Notes under the pieces: model-generated
The model's database searches: none
What the model was told of the DNA's origin: nothing
The model's input: the letters and a program-made list of their open reading frames with translations, nothing else
Translations under genes and position numbers: made by a program
NCBI GenBank assembly: GCA_014529385.2
Contig: CM043954.1
Span: 8,435,806 to 8,499,805 of the forward strand
DNA: 64,000 nucleotides
Direction: 5' to 3'
Origin: Adiantum capillus-veneris
Taxonomy: Eukaryota; Streptophyta; Polypodiopsida; Polypodiales; Pteridaceae
Shown here: piece by piece, positions 54,049 to 64,000 of the stretch
Numbering within the stretch: position 1 is the stretch's first letter
How the letters are laid out: the number at the start of each line of letters is the position of its first letter

Positions 54049-55700
54049 TTGAAGAAATCTCTAAAGGAGATGTATACCACTGAAATGGTTTCCACCGAGG
54101 AGGAAGGTAAGGATGTAATGAGTGTTCCATCCCATTACAAGGAATATACTCTCCAAGACCGAAAGATCATATTCAAACAAACTGTTAGGGAACTAAGAAA
54201 ACATGGCGAGTCCTACGAAGGACGTAAAAACGCAAAAAGGATAGATCTGGCCGAACTAGGAGAAGAGCCTAGACTTGCCTACATTGCAAATGACCTGATG
54301 GAAGAAGAAGAAGAGCTTTTGTTAAGCTTACTGAAAGAATACCTAGATATCTTTGCTTAGTCTTATAAGGATCTAAAGGGTGTTGACCCAGAAATCTGTC
54401 AGCATACCACTATGAGAGATGATGCAAAACCAAGCAGACAGAGACCATATACTTATAATGAAACATTTTCTAGGAAGATCAAAGAAGAGATAGAAAAGAT
54501 TAAGGAAGCCGAATTCATTTATGAAATTGAACACACAGATTGGGCGTCTCCAATTGTGGTAGTACCCAAGAAAAATGAAAAAATAAGGCTGTGTGTCAAT
54601 CTAAAGAAAGTGAATGCAGCTACCATTAGAGACAACTTTTCTCTTCCAATCACTGAGCATGTTTTAGAACAAGTTGCAAGAAAAGAAGCTTACAGATTTT
54701 TAGATGGATTTTCGAAATACAATCAACTTTTGGTTGACCCCAAAGATCAACATAAAACTGCCTTTGCAACTCAATGGGGTATTTTTGCCTATCGGGTTAT
54801 GCTTTTGGGTTATCTAATGCTCCTGCCACCTTTCAAAGATTGATGAGCCATGCTTTTAATGAATACCTTCAGAATTTCTTGGAAGTATATATGGATGATT
54901 TATGTGTACATTCATCAATCCGGGCTGATCATTTTGAACACCTGAAGAAGGTCTTTGAAAAATGTAGACTTTATAGGATTTGCTTAAATCCTGAAAAGTG
55001 CACATTGATGGGAAGACAAGGAAAAATTCTTGGACATATAGTGTCTAAAAATGGCATAGCCACTGATATGGATAAAATTCATGTTCTTGCTGAATTGCCT
55101 AGACCGACAACAGTCAAAGGGGTTCAAGCTTTCATGGGATATTGTGGATATTACCGACGATTCATTTACATATACGCTATAATTTCAAAACCCATGTACA
55201 ACTTGATTACACTCTTTGAATGGACTGATGAGTGTGAAGAATCCTTCATGAAGCTTAAGCAAGCTCTCATTTCAGTCCCAATATTGAAAGCACCAGACAG
55301 GAGTAAGATATTCCATGCATATGTAGATGCTTCCAATTTTTCCATTGGGTGTATACTAGCTCAACCAGGGGACGGGAAAATTGCTTTTCCTATTTCTTAT
55401 GCTAGTAGACAATTGAATATGGCAGAGAAAAACTATACAACCATCGAACTGGAAGGATTAAGAATGATCTATGCCATAAAAAAGTATAGACGTTACCTAT
55501 TAGCTAATAAATTTGTGTTCTTTGTGGACCACCAAGCCTTATTGTACTTGGTCAATGAGCCATGCAACACAGGAAGAATAGTGAGATGGTTCATCATTCT
55601 TTTGGAATTTGATTTCATTGTAGTTGTGAAAAAGGGCCCACTCACCAAAGAGCAGATCATTTGTCAAGGATTATATCCAGTGAACCACCAAAGGGAGTAG
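54049..55700 (+). pseudogene. Gypsy-4 reverse transcriptase and RNase H
   Basis: Upstream part: KEYLDIFA then a stop, RQRPYTYNETFSRKIKEEI, WASPIVVVPKKNEKIRLCV. A frameshift near 54774-54843 leads to an open 308-codon part with FGLSNAPATFQRL, catalytic EVYMDDLCVHS (intact YMDD), GHIVSKNGIATDMDKI, then RNase H with HAYVDASNFSIGCIL, TTIELEGLRMIYAIKKY and FFVDHQALLYLVN. Copia-3 interrupts the protein 17 bases after this frame ends. Confidence 0.88.
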
Positions 55701-55712
55701 ACAATGATCTAC

Positions 55713-55717
55713 CAGAT
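55713..55717. repeat. Target-site duplication of Copia-3, left copy (CAGAT)
   Basis: Repeated exactly at 60884-60888. Confidence 0.92.
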
Positions 55718-55944
55718 TGTTACCATATACATGTGGTAGTGATGTGTGTGAACACACTAGGACCGTTGGGGCATTTTTTCCCTCTTTAGGAGGTTTTTTC
55801 CCCCGTGCATTGTATATACGCCCATCACTCTAGGGCTATTTATTTTTCCATTGCACACTAAGTAACACACTCTCTATTGTGTGCCTTGAGCTTCCTTCGT
55901 CTTCTCCAAGCTGTGTGTGTTTCTCTGCAACCCTAATTCCAACA
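55718..55944 (+). repeat. Copia-3 5' LTR (227 bp)
   Basis: TGTTACCATATACATG to CCTAATTCCAACA. A TATATAC motif at about 55813 is the likely TATA box; in the 3' LTR the same spot reads GTTATAC. Confidence 0.95.
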
Positions 55945-55946
55945 AT

Positions 55947-55958
55947 TGGTATCAGAGC
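55947..55958 (+). other. Copia-3 primer-binding site (tRNA-Met)
   Basis: TGGTATCAGAGC two bases after the LTR. Confidence 0.92.
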
Positions 55959-56306
55959 AGGTCACGTCCTCCCGGGCTTAGTCGCCAGCTGCTCCAACAC
56001 ACGCCTACTCACTTTCTCCGACTTCAGTGAGCTTTGGCAAGCGTTTGCAGGTCGACAAAAATTTTAGACAAGCTTGAAGAGCTTGGTCTGCTCAGAATTT
56101 TGATTTGGGCTCATTTCGGCCTCCGTTTCCACTACAGGCAGTACTGCACAGACTATTTCGTCATTTTGTGCAGAATTTATGTCAGTGCCGTTTTCTGCAT
56201 AACATGTGCCTTATAGTCTTCTACGGTTTGTGCTATATAGCACAGGTTGTTCCCGCTCCGTTTCTCCTATTTTTGGGCAGTTTTCACATCAGGTGCATCA
56301 TTTACC

Positions 56307-58658
56307 ATGGCTGACAACAATAACACAGATGTGTTCAAGATGTTTGCTGCTGAGGACAGGTTGGATGGGGATAACTACCCTATGTGGGCTTATATGATAC
56401 AACATGTTCTTGTGTCAAAGGGTGTCTGGAACATTGTGCAGGGCATTGATGTACGTCCTGGTTCTGAGGATGTAGGCGATGTTGAGGTTGTTGCAGGTCT
56501 TGCTGCAAGGATTGCAGCTGTTAGAGTTGTTTTGCCTACGGCAGAACAAGCTCGTTGGGATGTTAAGGATGCACAGGCTCATGCATTGATTGCGTTGTCT
56601 ATGAAGCACACCATTGTTCCTCACATCCGTTCAGCAAAATCTGCAAAACAGGCTTGGGATATTTTAGCAGGTCTTTATGCAAGCCGCAATGAGGCTAAAA
56701 TTGCTTTGCCGCGTAAAGAGCTGGAATCGAAGATTATGCATGAGGAAGATGATATGGAAACTTTCCTTGCTAGTGTCAAGGATATCAATGAGTAGCTTAT
56801 TTCTGCAGGTGAAGTCATTTTAGACAGTTCCCTTGTGCAGACTGTTCTTGATGCCTTACCAGATTCCTACCAGACTTTTGCTAGTACTTGGAGATTGATG
56901 ACCCAAGGAAATCCTGAAGTTGTCAAGTTTGATGCATTATGCACATTGCTGTTGCAAGAGTCACTTTCTAGAAAAAACAGGACTAGGCAACGTGCAGTTG
57001 AACAGGCTTTTATTGCTTCTCAAAGAAAGGGTGGTTACAACAATGCAGCCACTTCTTATGGTTCTGCTGCGAGTGGCAAAAATTCTGTTCCTAATGCTTC
57101 TGCTGGCAGTACTTCGTCTGGCAATTCTGGTGATAAGGGCAAAAAGAAGATGCGTTGCCATTATTGTAAAGCCAATGATCACTTGATCAAGTCATGTCCT
57201 AAGTTGAAGGCCAAAGAGGCTAAGAAGAAAGAGGGTGGTTCCACTGCAAATGCTGGTTCCACTACAAATGCAGCCATTGTTGAGTCTTCTATGAAAGGAG
57301 ACTGTGTTGCTGATGTTGATGCAGAATGGGCGTTTAGCGCAGAGTGCACTTACAATCCTGCTGTCCATGATGCATGCTTGTCAGTTGCTGCAGATTCACA
57401 TGTGTGGTATTTCGACAGTGGTGCTACAAAGCACATTACCTCACACCGTGAATTGTTTACCTCTCTTGAGTCAGTCCCTCATGGGAATTCAGTCACTTGT
57501 GCCAACAACGCCTCTTATCCAGTTCAGGGAGTTGGAAAGATTGTACTCACTGCTGCTAATGGCAGTTCCTTCACACTTGTTGATGCACTTTATGTACCTG
57601 GGATCAAAAAGAATCTCTTGTCTATATCCGCACTTGCTAGACTTGGATTTGTAGTCAAATTTGTGGATGACAGATGTACAATTCATGATCTTAGTTTTGG
57701 TGATGAAATTGTTGCATCTGGCCTTTTGTGTCGTGGGCTGTATAAGCTCACTTTGTATGACAAGTGTGGACAAAACTTTGCAAATGCTGTTGCAGATTCA
57801 AGGGCTATTTCAGATGCAAAACTTTGGAATGCACGTTTTGGTCATCTGAATTTTGCCAGTTTGCTGCGTTTGCAAAAATCTGATATGGTTGCTTCTTTGC
57901 CGCCTCTTGAAGCACCTGTCAAACATGTTTGTGAAGGCTATATTTTGGGTAAGATGCAGCATTCTAAATTTCCAAAGGATGGTTCAGTTCGGGCCACATG
58001 CAGGTTGCAGCTTGTGCATAGTGATGTTTGTGGACCCATGCAAACTCCGTCCTTGGGCAATTACCTTTACTTCGTGACTTTCATTGATGATTACTCTAGG
58101 CATGCATGGGTATTTCCGCTCATACCGAAGTCCGAAGTTTTTATGTGCTTCAAACAATTTCTGGCTATGGCTGAAAATGTCTCGAAATGTACTATGGGCA
58201 CCCTCCGTTTTGATCGAGGGGGGGAGTATATGTCTCATGAATTTAATGCATTTCTGGCTAGTCGTGGGATAAAACACCAATGTACAGTGCCTTATACACC
58301 TCAGCAAAATGGTGTTGCTGAGAGGAAAAACAGGTCACTGACGGAAATGGCACGATGTATGGTCAAAAGTCAAGCTTTGCCGCCTTCTTTTTGGCTTGAG
58401 GCCATTATGTACTTAACAGGTGTCCTTCGAAAGCTTTGCAGCCTATTACTCCATATGAAGCATGGCATGATAGAAAACCTTCTATTGAGCACATGCGTGT
58501 TTTTGGCTGTTTGGCATATGCTTTGGTGCCACAAGTGCAGCGCAGAAAATTGGATGATAAGGCTGTCAAATGTATTTTTGTTGGTTATAGTGCTGAAAGC
58601 AAAGGTTACAGGTTGTATCATCCGCAAACAAAACGTATTCTGGTTTCTCGGGATGTAG
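56307..58658 (+). pseudogene. Copia-3 gag, protease and integrase
   Basis: Start MADNNNTDVFKMFAAEDRLD. A TAG at 56793-56795 (DINE*LISA) replaces Gln of Copia-2. Then a 607-codon open part with zinc knuckle CHYCKANDHLIKSC, protease VWYFDSGATKHIT, integrase zinc motif ARFGHLNF...VCEGYILGK, where the second Cys is Tyr (Copia-2 keeps Cys), and core VHSDVCGPM, RFDRGGEYMSHEF, NGVAERKNRS with intact D, D, E. A frameshift near 58420 ends the integrase frame early. Confidence 0.9.
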
Positions 58659-60728
58659 TGTTTGTGGAAGATTCTGTTCAGTCCTTGCTGTCATGTACTA
58701 GAGACAGTAATGTAAGCTCACATGACATTTATGACACTTTGTTGCCTCTTTTCAGTGGTGGAAATACGAATGTAAGTTCCAATGAGGCAAATGTACAGCC
58801 TATGGGGGTTTCTAAAAATGTTCTAGATCAGCCTATTACTGATGCAGATGTACATGATGTACTTGATGAGGAAAGGTCTGAAAATGAGCAGGCTAGAGGT
58901 ATGCCAAAATGGCTGGTGCACACTTTGCGTGACAATAAATTGGATGCACCTTTGTCTAGTCGTACTCGTTCAGGCTCTCGCCATGCATCTTATGCATCAG
59001 ATTGTTATGCTTTGGCCGTGTCTAGCTTACATGATGTTGAGGAGCCTCTGACTTTTGATGAAGCACAAAATTCAGAAAATTGGATGGCTGCCATGCAATC
59101 AGAATATTTATGCACTTATAGAAAATGACACATGGACTTTATGTGATTTGCCTCCTGGCAAAAAGGCCATTGGTACGAAGTGGGTTTACAAGTTGAAACG
59201 CAAGCCGGATGGTGAGATCGATCACCATAAGGCTCGACTTGTTGCAAAGGGTTATGCACAACAAAAAGGCATAGATTATGAAGAGACTTTTTCTCCCACT
59301 TGTCGTATGACTACTGTGCATTTTCTATGTGCATTGGCAGCTCATTTTGGTTGGGATGTACATCAATCAGACATTGTTACAGCTTTCTTGAATGGTGACA
59401 TATTTGAGGAAGTTTATGTACCGCAGCCTTGCGGTTTTGTCATAAAAGGACAAGAGGACAAAGTGTGCAAATGTAACAAGGCTTTGTATGGGTTGAAGCA
59501 ATCTCCTCGTTCTTGGTATGAGAAAGCTGACACTCATTTGGTCAAACAAGGCTTTCATAACAATCCAACACAAAGCACATTGTATGTAAAGCGTGAGGGT
59601 GATGTACTTCTCATTATGGTTCTTTATGTAGGTGATTTGTTGATCGCTGGACCAAATGAGAGACATATTGTTGAATTTAAGGCTGATTTGAATGCTACTT
59701 TCAAGATGAAAGGTTTGGGGTTGTTGCATCACTATTTGGGCATACAGTTTAAGCTATGTGATGGTGGTATTGCCTTGTGTTAGAAAATTTACATAGAGAC
59801 ATTGCTATGTAAGTTTGGACTTGAGGATTGCAAACCTATTGCCACTCCCATGGAAACATGTTTGAAGTTGATTCTACATGATGCTGGGGATCCTGCTGAT
59901 GTCACTCTTTACCAAACTGCTGTTGGCTGCCTCATTTATGTATGCAACATGAGGCCAGATATACAGTTTGTAGTCTCATAGGTTAGCAGATTTATGCATA
60001 GCCCAGGGTTGAAGCATTGGTAGGCTGTCAAGAGGATTTTCCGCTACCTTAGTGGAACTTTACATCTTGGCTTGTTTTATCCCAAGGGGGGATCATTGCC
60101 GCCAGACTTACATGCTTTTTCGGACTTAGATTGGGCTGGTTGTTTTGACACGCGAGTGTCCACAAGTGGTTTTTGTTTCATGCTTGGCAGTTCATGTATA
60201 TCATGGTTGAGCTAGAAGCAACCTACTGTGGCCACTTCGAGTTGTGAGGCTGAGTACAGGGTAGTCTTCACAGCTACGGTTGAGTGTGTATGGCCCAGAC
60301 GCCTTATGGCTGATTTGGGTGTTGGACAGGACACTGCCAACACTATCTACACTGATAGTCAGAGCGCATTGGCAGTTGCGAGGAACCCAGTTTTTCATGC
60401 TCGCACAAAGCACATTGAGGTGCATTACCACTATGTCAGGGAGAGGCTCTCAGCAGGAGAGATCAGCTTGGCTTATGTGCCAACACAGGACAACCTTGCA
60501 GATCTTTTCACAAAGACATTGGCTCGTGAGAAGCTTGAAGCTTTCCGCAAGGCTTTGGGCTTACTCCCCTTTGTGGACCGATCCTGTCCTCAGGACATGG
60601 CACTTCCCTTTACTCATGTGCCAGCTCTCGTTCACCAGATCACTCCAAGGGGGATTTGTTACCATATACATGTGGTAGTGATGTGTGTGAACACACTAGG
60701 ACCGCCGGGGCATTTTTTCCCTCTTTAG
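58436..60728 (+). pseudogene. Copia-3 integrase end, reverse transcriptase and RNase H
   Basis: The integrase tail (YEAWHDRKPSIEHMRVFGC, KCIFVGYSAESKGYRLY) is open to 59128, with a frameshift into reverse transcriptase at about 59100. Motifs: KAIGTKWVYKLKRKPDGEI, AFLNGDIFEEVYVPQP, LYGLKQSPRSWYEK and LYVGDLLIAG, with Gly in place of the first YxDD Asp. RNase H: SSCEAEYRVVF, TDSQSALAVARNP, RTKHIEVHYHYVRE. TAG stops at 59781, 59979, 60021 and 60213 are all in this one frame. The frame continues about 24 codons into the 3' LTR before stopping. Confidence 0.9.
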
Positions 60729-60883
60729 GAGGTTTTTTCCCCCGTGCATTGGTTATACGCCCATCACTCTAGGGCTATCTATCTTTCCATTGCACACTAA
60801 GTAAAACACTCTCTATTCTGTGCCTTGAGCTTCCTTCGTCTTCTCCAAGCTGTGTGTGTTTCTCTGCAACCCTAATTCCAACA
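60657..60883 (+). repeat. Copia-3 3' LTR (227 bp)
   Basis: Pairs with 55718-55944; preceded by the purine-rich CAAGGGGGAT tract (60647-60655). Confidence 0.95.
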
Positions 60884-60888
60884 CAGAT
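60884..60888. repeat. Target-site duplication of Copia-3, right copy (CAGAT)
   Basis: Exact copy of 55713-55717; Gypsy-4 sequence resumes here. Confidence 0.92.
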
Positions 60889-62035
60889 GCATATCTGTTC
60901 TCCGTGGAAATGATACCTCGATGGTCAAAAAATATGGTATCATTAATCACCATAGCTCAAGTGGATTCGCAAATACCACTTCCTATTACAATTGGATTAA
61001 TTGAACAATTGACTATGTATCAATTACTACCTGGAAGGCTATACAAAAGAAATCGAGATGGAATATTGCTTTTGTTTATTAATCCTAAGGAGAAAAACCA
61101 ATACCTAAGTCAAGCACATATTACCATAGTGGGACTTCACTTTGCAAAAGACCAAACTATACAACGGATCTTGAGACTTAGAGTATTTTGGCTAACTATG
61201 AGGAGTGATGTTCACTCATTGTAAAACAATGTCCTCAATGCCAAAAACATGCACCTATATCCCATGTGACATTGTTCCAAATATCACTCGTTCCTAAGTG
61301 GAGTAACTATCTAGTTACTTACTTATCAAGTCGAACATTTCCTGAGGATATGAGTAAACGCCGCCAAAGAGAAATTGAAACTGAAGCAAGAGACTATGCT
61401 CTTATTGACAACCAGTTGTATTGGAAAGGAAAGAATCATCATCTGTGTCTTTGTGCAAATGAAGACGAATATATTCCCATTATAGAACAAGCACATGCTG
61501 GATTAGCTGGAGGTCACTTTTCTAGTGAAACCACCGCAAGAGAAATCTTAAATCAGGCATATGGTGGCCAACACTTTTTTCATATGCCAAAGAGTATGTT
61601 TGAAGGTGTGATGCATGTCAACGAGCTAAAATGCCAACCTGTGTAGATAGTATGCCTTTAAGACCAATGATGGGGGCTAGAGCTTTTGCAAAATGGGATA
61701 AAGACTTTGTTGGGCCAATACAACCACCTGATTATAGAACCCAAGCTCAATATATCATTGTAGCTACAAACTATTTGACCAAGTGGGCAGAGGCTAAAGC
61801 AACCCAAAAGAATGATGCCAAAACCACAGCCGCATTCTTGTATGAGAATGTGTTCACAAGATATGGAATGCCAATAGAAATTGTGAGTGATAGGGGAACT
61901 CATTTCCTCAATGAGGTAATTGAGTATCTGCTTAATGAGTTTATGGTCATCCATAACAAATCGGCTCCCTATCACCGACAAGCAAATGAACAGTTGAGCA
62001 TACAAATAAAATTCTTAGCTCGGTATTGACTAAAG
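60889..62035 (+). pseudogene. Gypsy-4 integrase with two zinc-binding modules, C-terminus deleted
   Basis: After the insertion the frame resumes with YLFSVEMIPRWSKN. A first H2C2 module spans about 61110-61240 (H-x6-H in AHITIVGLHF, then CPQCQK after a one-base frameshift), and a second about 61490-61640 (HAGLAGGHF, then CDACQRAK in another frame). The core has WDKDFVGPI, IVSDRGTHFLNE and, with a frameshift, VEHTNKIL, so the acidic triad is traceable. The sequence stops matching integrase at VLTKVV and runs straight into the basic start of the next frame, so the C-terminal domain is missing. Confidence 0.82.
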
Positions 62036-64000
62036 TGGTTTCTTCTTCACCAAGTGCTAACCCAATGAAGGCGAGGAAGCAAAGGGAAAAGAAAAACAAC
62101 AGGAAGAGGCCAGTTTTGAAAAGCCAAAGGGAACTGAAAAGATTAAAGCTGGACCTTCTACGACAACGCAACAAGAATCAGCCGAGGCATCTACGAAGCC
62201 TCAAGAAGCACAAGCAGCGAAGGCATTCGTAATGCCTCAAGGAGTAGAAGTAGAACCCCCTCCACGAGCACACGGCCACAAGACCAACCAAAGGCCCACA
62301 AACTGAGAACGGCCCAAACCTCTAAACAACCTCAGGTAGAGCCTGAAGATTGGGAAACAAATGATGAAGTCATCATGCAAGTGAATGAATACGCAAAAGC
62401 AAATGCAGTTGATGACAGATAAGATGCGAACAACATCACTTAGCCGCAATGTTAAGGCTAAGGAGCTTGAACTAGTCATTGGTGCTCTACAAGAAGAGCT
62501 AGATGACATGATGAACATCATTGCAGATCTTCAAAGGCATATCAAAGATCTGAAAAGTGAAGCAGAACCACACTAGGTTGCAAAGGAGAAGCAGCAGAAA
62601 GAGATGGAAGAGCTAGGAGAGCTTCTGACTAAACTATCCGATGCCTGCAAAAGCAAAGATCAACAACTGATAGAAGTAACCAATGAACTTCTCACCACTA
62701 CTCTGTCAGTACAAAAGATCCAAGTGTAGCTCGATGTAGCTAATGCTTGTTTGCAGTACTCCGAGCAACGAATCAATGATCAAGCAATATTTTTAAGACA
62801 AATAAGAGAAAACCCTACTGTCGCCTCAATCAAAGGAACAGATGAAGTCTACAAGACTTTGGAAAAGAAAAACAAGGACCTTGAGCTAGATCTAAAGCTG
62901 GAACAATCACAAAGACGAGACCTTGCATTGATGCGGGCCCAAAGAGAAGAGCAATTGCTCAAAGAGATAGCAACATTAAAGAGAGTCAATCAAATATTGA
63001 GAGAGGGACAACCAAAAAATCAGGATGAAGCAGGACCCTCTGAACAACCAACCGTGGACATACCCTCAGTCTCATTTACCGATATGGAAACATAGCCGTC
63101 AGAAGGACTAGTAGGAGAGTCGGATTTTCAAGTACCACTCAGTGAAGCAGAGCAAGTGCCCATGGTCAAGCTTTCTAAACCTGAGGAAGATGCACTAAAA
63201 GAGCAGATCATCCAAGAAACAGATGCTGAATAGGAAGCAGCAATGGATTGGGAATTGAGAGTTCTCCACTAAGTAAATGTAACTCACTCACTCCCAACCA
63301 AATCAATGATTAGTGGCATCAACAATCACTACCATACCCATTGATCAAAGTGGAGCTATTACAGGTTAAGGAAAGGCTATACAAGGATATGCAGGCAGAA
63401 GGCTTAGAGGAATATCCACCCCAAGTGGAGAAAGGACTGGTTGAACAAGAATTTGAGATATCTAATTCTGTACATGAGAGCACCTGCAACCCTACAAAAA
63501 GACCCTACATTCTCACCTGTACCAAGAGTAAGGGCATGGCAGGTGTATGATGCACTGAAAACGAAGAGGCCAACATGGCCGAATTACCCACGACTACCAA
63601 CTCTAGTGCATGGACCAACAACGGAAGAATACATGGTGAAAACCCTAACGGCCACCATTACCTTCTTCAAGAGCCTCCCAGACCTCTCATGTGCAATTTT
63701 GTGTAAGATTTATCGAATGCTGCTCACCTGCATTCAAATTTTTCACGAGCTTGAGCAAGCAAGAGCTTCATGGATGTCTTTTCTCGAAGGAAATAAAGGT
63801 CTCTATTATGACTTAAGTGGACAGCCTTCAAAAGAAGTCCTTTATGGCTTCTACGTCAGATGTATGTTTTTGCCATCTAGCAATATTTTGGCGTTTGAAG
63901 AAGCATTCTATACACGTTTCTTCACATGGCGAACGAAGATATTTGGGCTAGTGATCAATAACCTTACATCAAGATTTGTTGTGGCTGTTCAGCCATTGAA
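62035..64000 (+). pseudogene. Gypsy-4 extra 3' reading frame with coiled coil
   Basis: Starts with a very basic segment (NPMKARKQREKKNNRKRP), then Pro-rich sequence in mixed frames. From 62385 to about 63270 one frame encodes heptad-rich coiled coil (ELVIGALQEELDDMMNII, KNKDLELDLKLEQSQRRDL) and an acidic region, interrupted by TAG at 62574, 62728, 63093 and 63231 and by TAA at 63270. After further shifts, a helical hydrophobic part (EEYMVKTLTATITFFKSLP, FYVRCMFLPSSNILAFEE) runs to the window end. Position and layout match the extra frame of Gypsy-3. Function unknown. Confidence 0.6.

Larger units (their letters stand above)
49821..55717 (+). mobile_element. Gypsy-4, left part (gag to RNase H)
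   Basis: Plus-strand Gypsy element of the same broad type as Gypsy-3, directly abutting Copia-2 and interrupted by Copia-3. Coding order is gag, protease, reverse transcriptase, RNase H here and integrase plus extra frame after 60889. Its 5' LTR is not in the window: either lost with the left side of Copia-2 or deleted. Confidence 0.87.
55718..60883 (+). mobile_element. Copia-3: complete Ty1/Copia element in Gypsy-4
   Basis: Two 227-bp LTRs (about eight differences), tRNA-Met primer-binding site, purine tract and CAGAT duplication. Same family as Copia-2, opposite orientation. Coding region is broken by five in-frame TAG stops and two frameshifts, and the reverse transcriptase lacks a catalytic Asp. 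Confidence 0.95.

Noticed and set aside
59781-60215. Reassigned TAG codon (TAG read as Gln) as explanation for repeated in-frame TAGs
   Set aside because: The host gene and other elements use ordinary stops, frameshifts occur in the same copies, and CHG deamination explains CAG to TAG; nuclear code change in a plant is not supported.

Overview
The window is nuclear DNA of a land plant, and almost all of it is LTR retrotransposons, many nested in one another. The plant assignment rests on three things. Several elements carry primer-binding sites matching the 3' end of plant initiator tRNA-Met. The element types (Ty1/Copia, a Ty3/Gypsy chromovirus, and non-chromovirus Gypsy elements, one with a second RNase H) are plant types. 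The one host gene is a three-exon GH17 beta-1,3-glucanase with a C-terminal X8/CBM43 domain, a plant cell-wall family. I cannot name the species; a large repeat-rich genome (fern, lycophyte, gymnosperm or large angiosperm) fits.

Layout, left to right. (1) 1-20150: a decayed plus-strand LTR element, here called A, seen as fragments 1-1251, 6742-7339 and 18315-19249 plus its 3' LTR 19250-20150. It is split by Copia-1 (1252-6736, minus, duplication CAAGC) and Gypsy-1 (7345-18309, minus chromovirus with 2.9-kb LTRs, duplication GTATG). (2) 20151-about 28160: Gypsy-2, minus, nearly intact gag-pol with two RNase H domains and a single in-frame stop; its LTR pair is not resolved. (3) About 28300-38079: Gypsy-3, minus, Athila/Tat-like pol followed by a long extra 3' reading frame rich in coiled coil. 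(4) 38080-45450: a single-copy island with the beta-1,3-glucanase gene (40986-43227, minus), a Tourist-like MITE, tRNA-like repeats, 190-bp direct repeats and a 285-bp tandem repeat with palindromic cores. (5) About 45452-49820: Copia-2, minus, 3'-truncated. (6) 49821-64000: Gypsy-4, plus, split by Copia-3 (55718-60883, plus, duplication CAGAT); Copia-2 and Copia-3 are two copies of one family.

How the parts work together. Each element follows the usual cycle (LTR promoter, gag particle protein, protease, reverse transcriptase/RNase H, integrase), but nearly all reading frames are broken, so most copies are fossils. The most informative points are: a probable spliced gag start codon inside the LTR of Gypsy-1; a reverse-transcriptase active-site loss and a stop shared by Copia-2 and Copia-3, suggesting a defective family moved in trans; a recurring CAG-to-TAG decay pattern expected from CHG methylation; a leader block shared by a Copia and a Gypsy element; two zinc-binding modules in tandem in the Gypsy-4 integrase; and a tandem repeat whose palindromes changed in a compensatory way.
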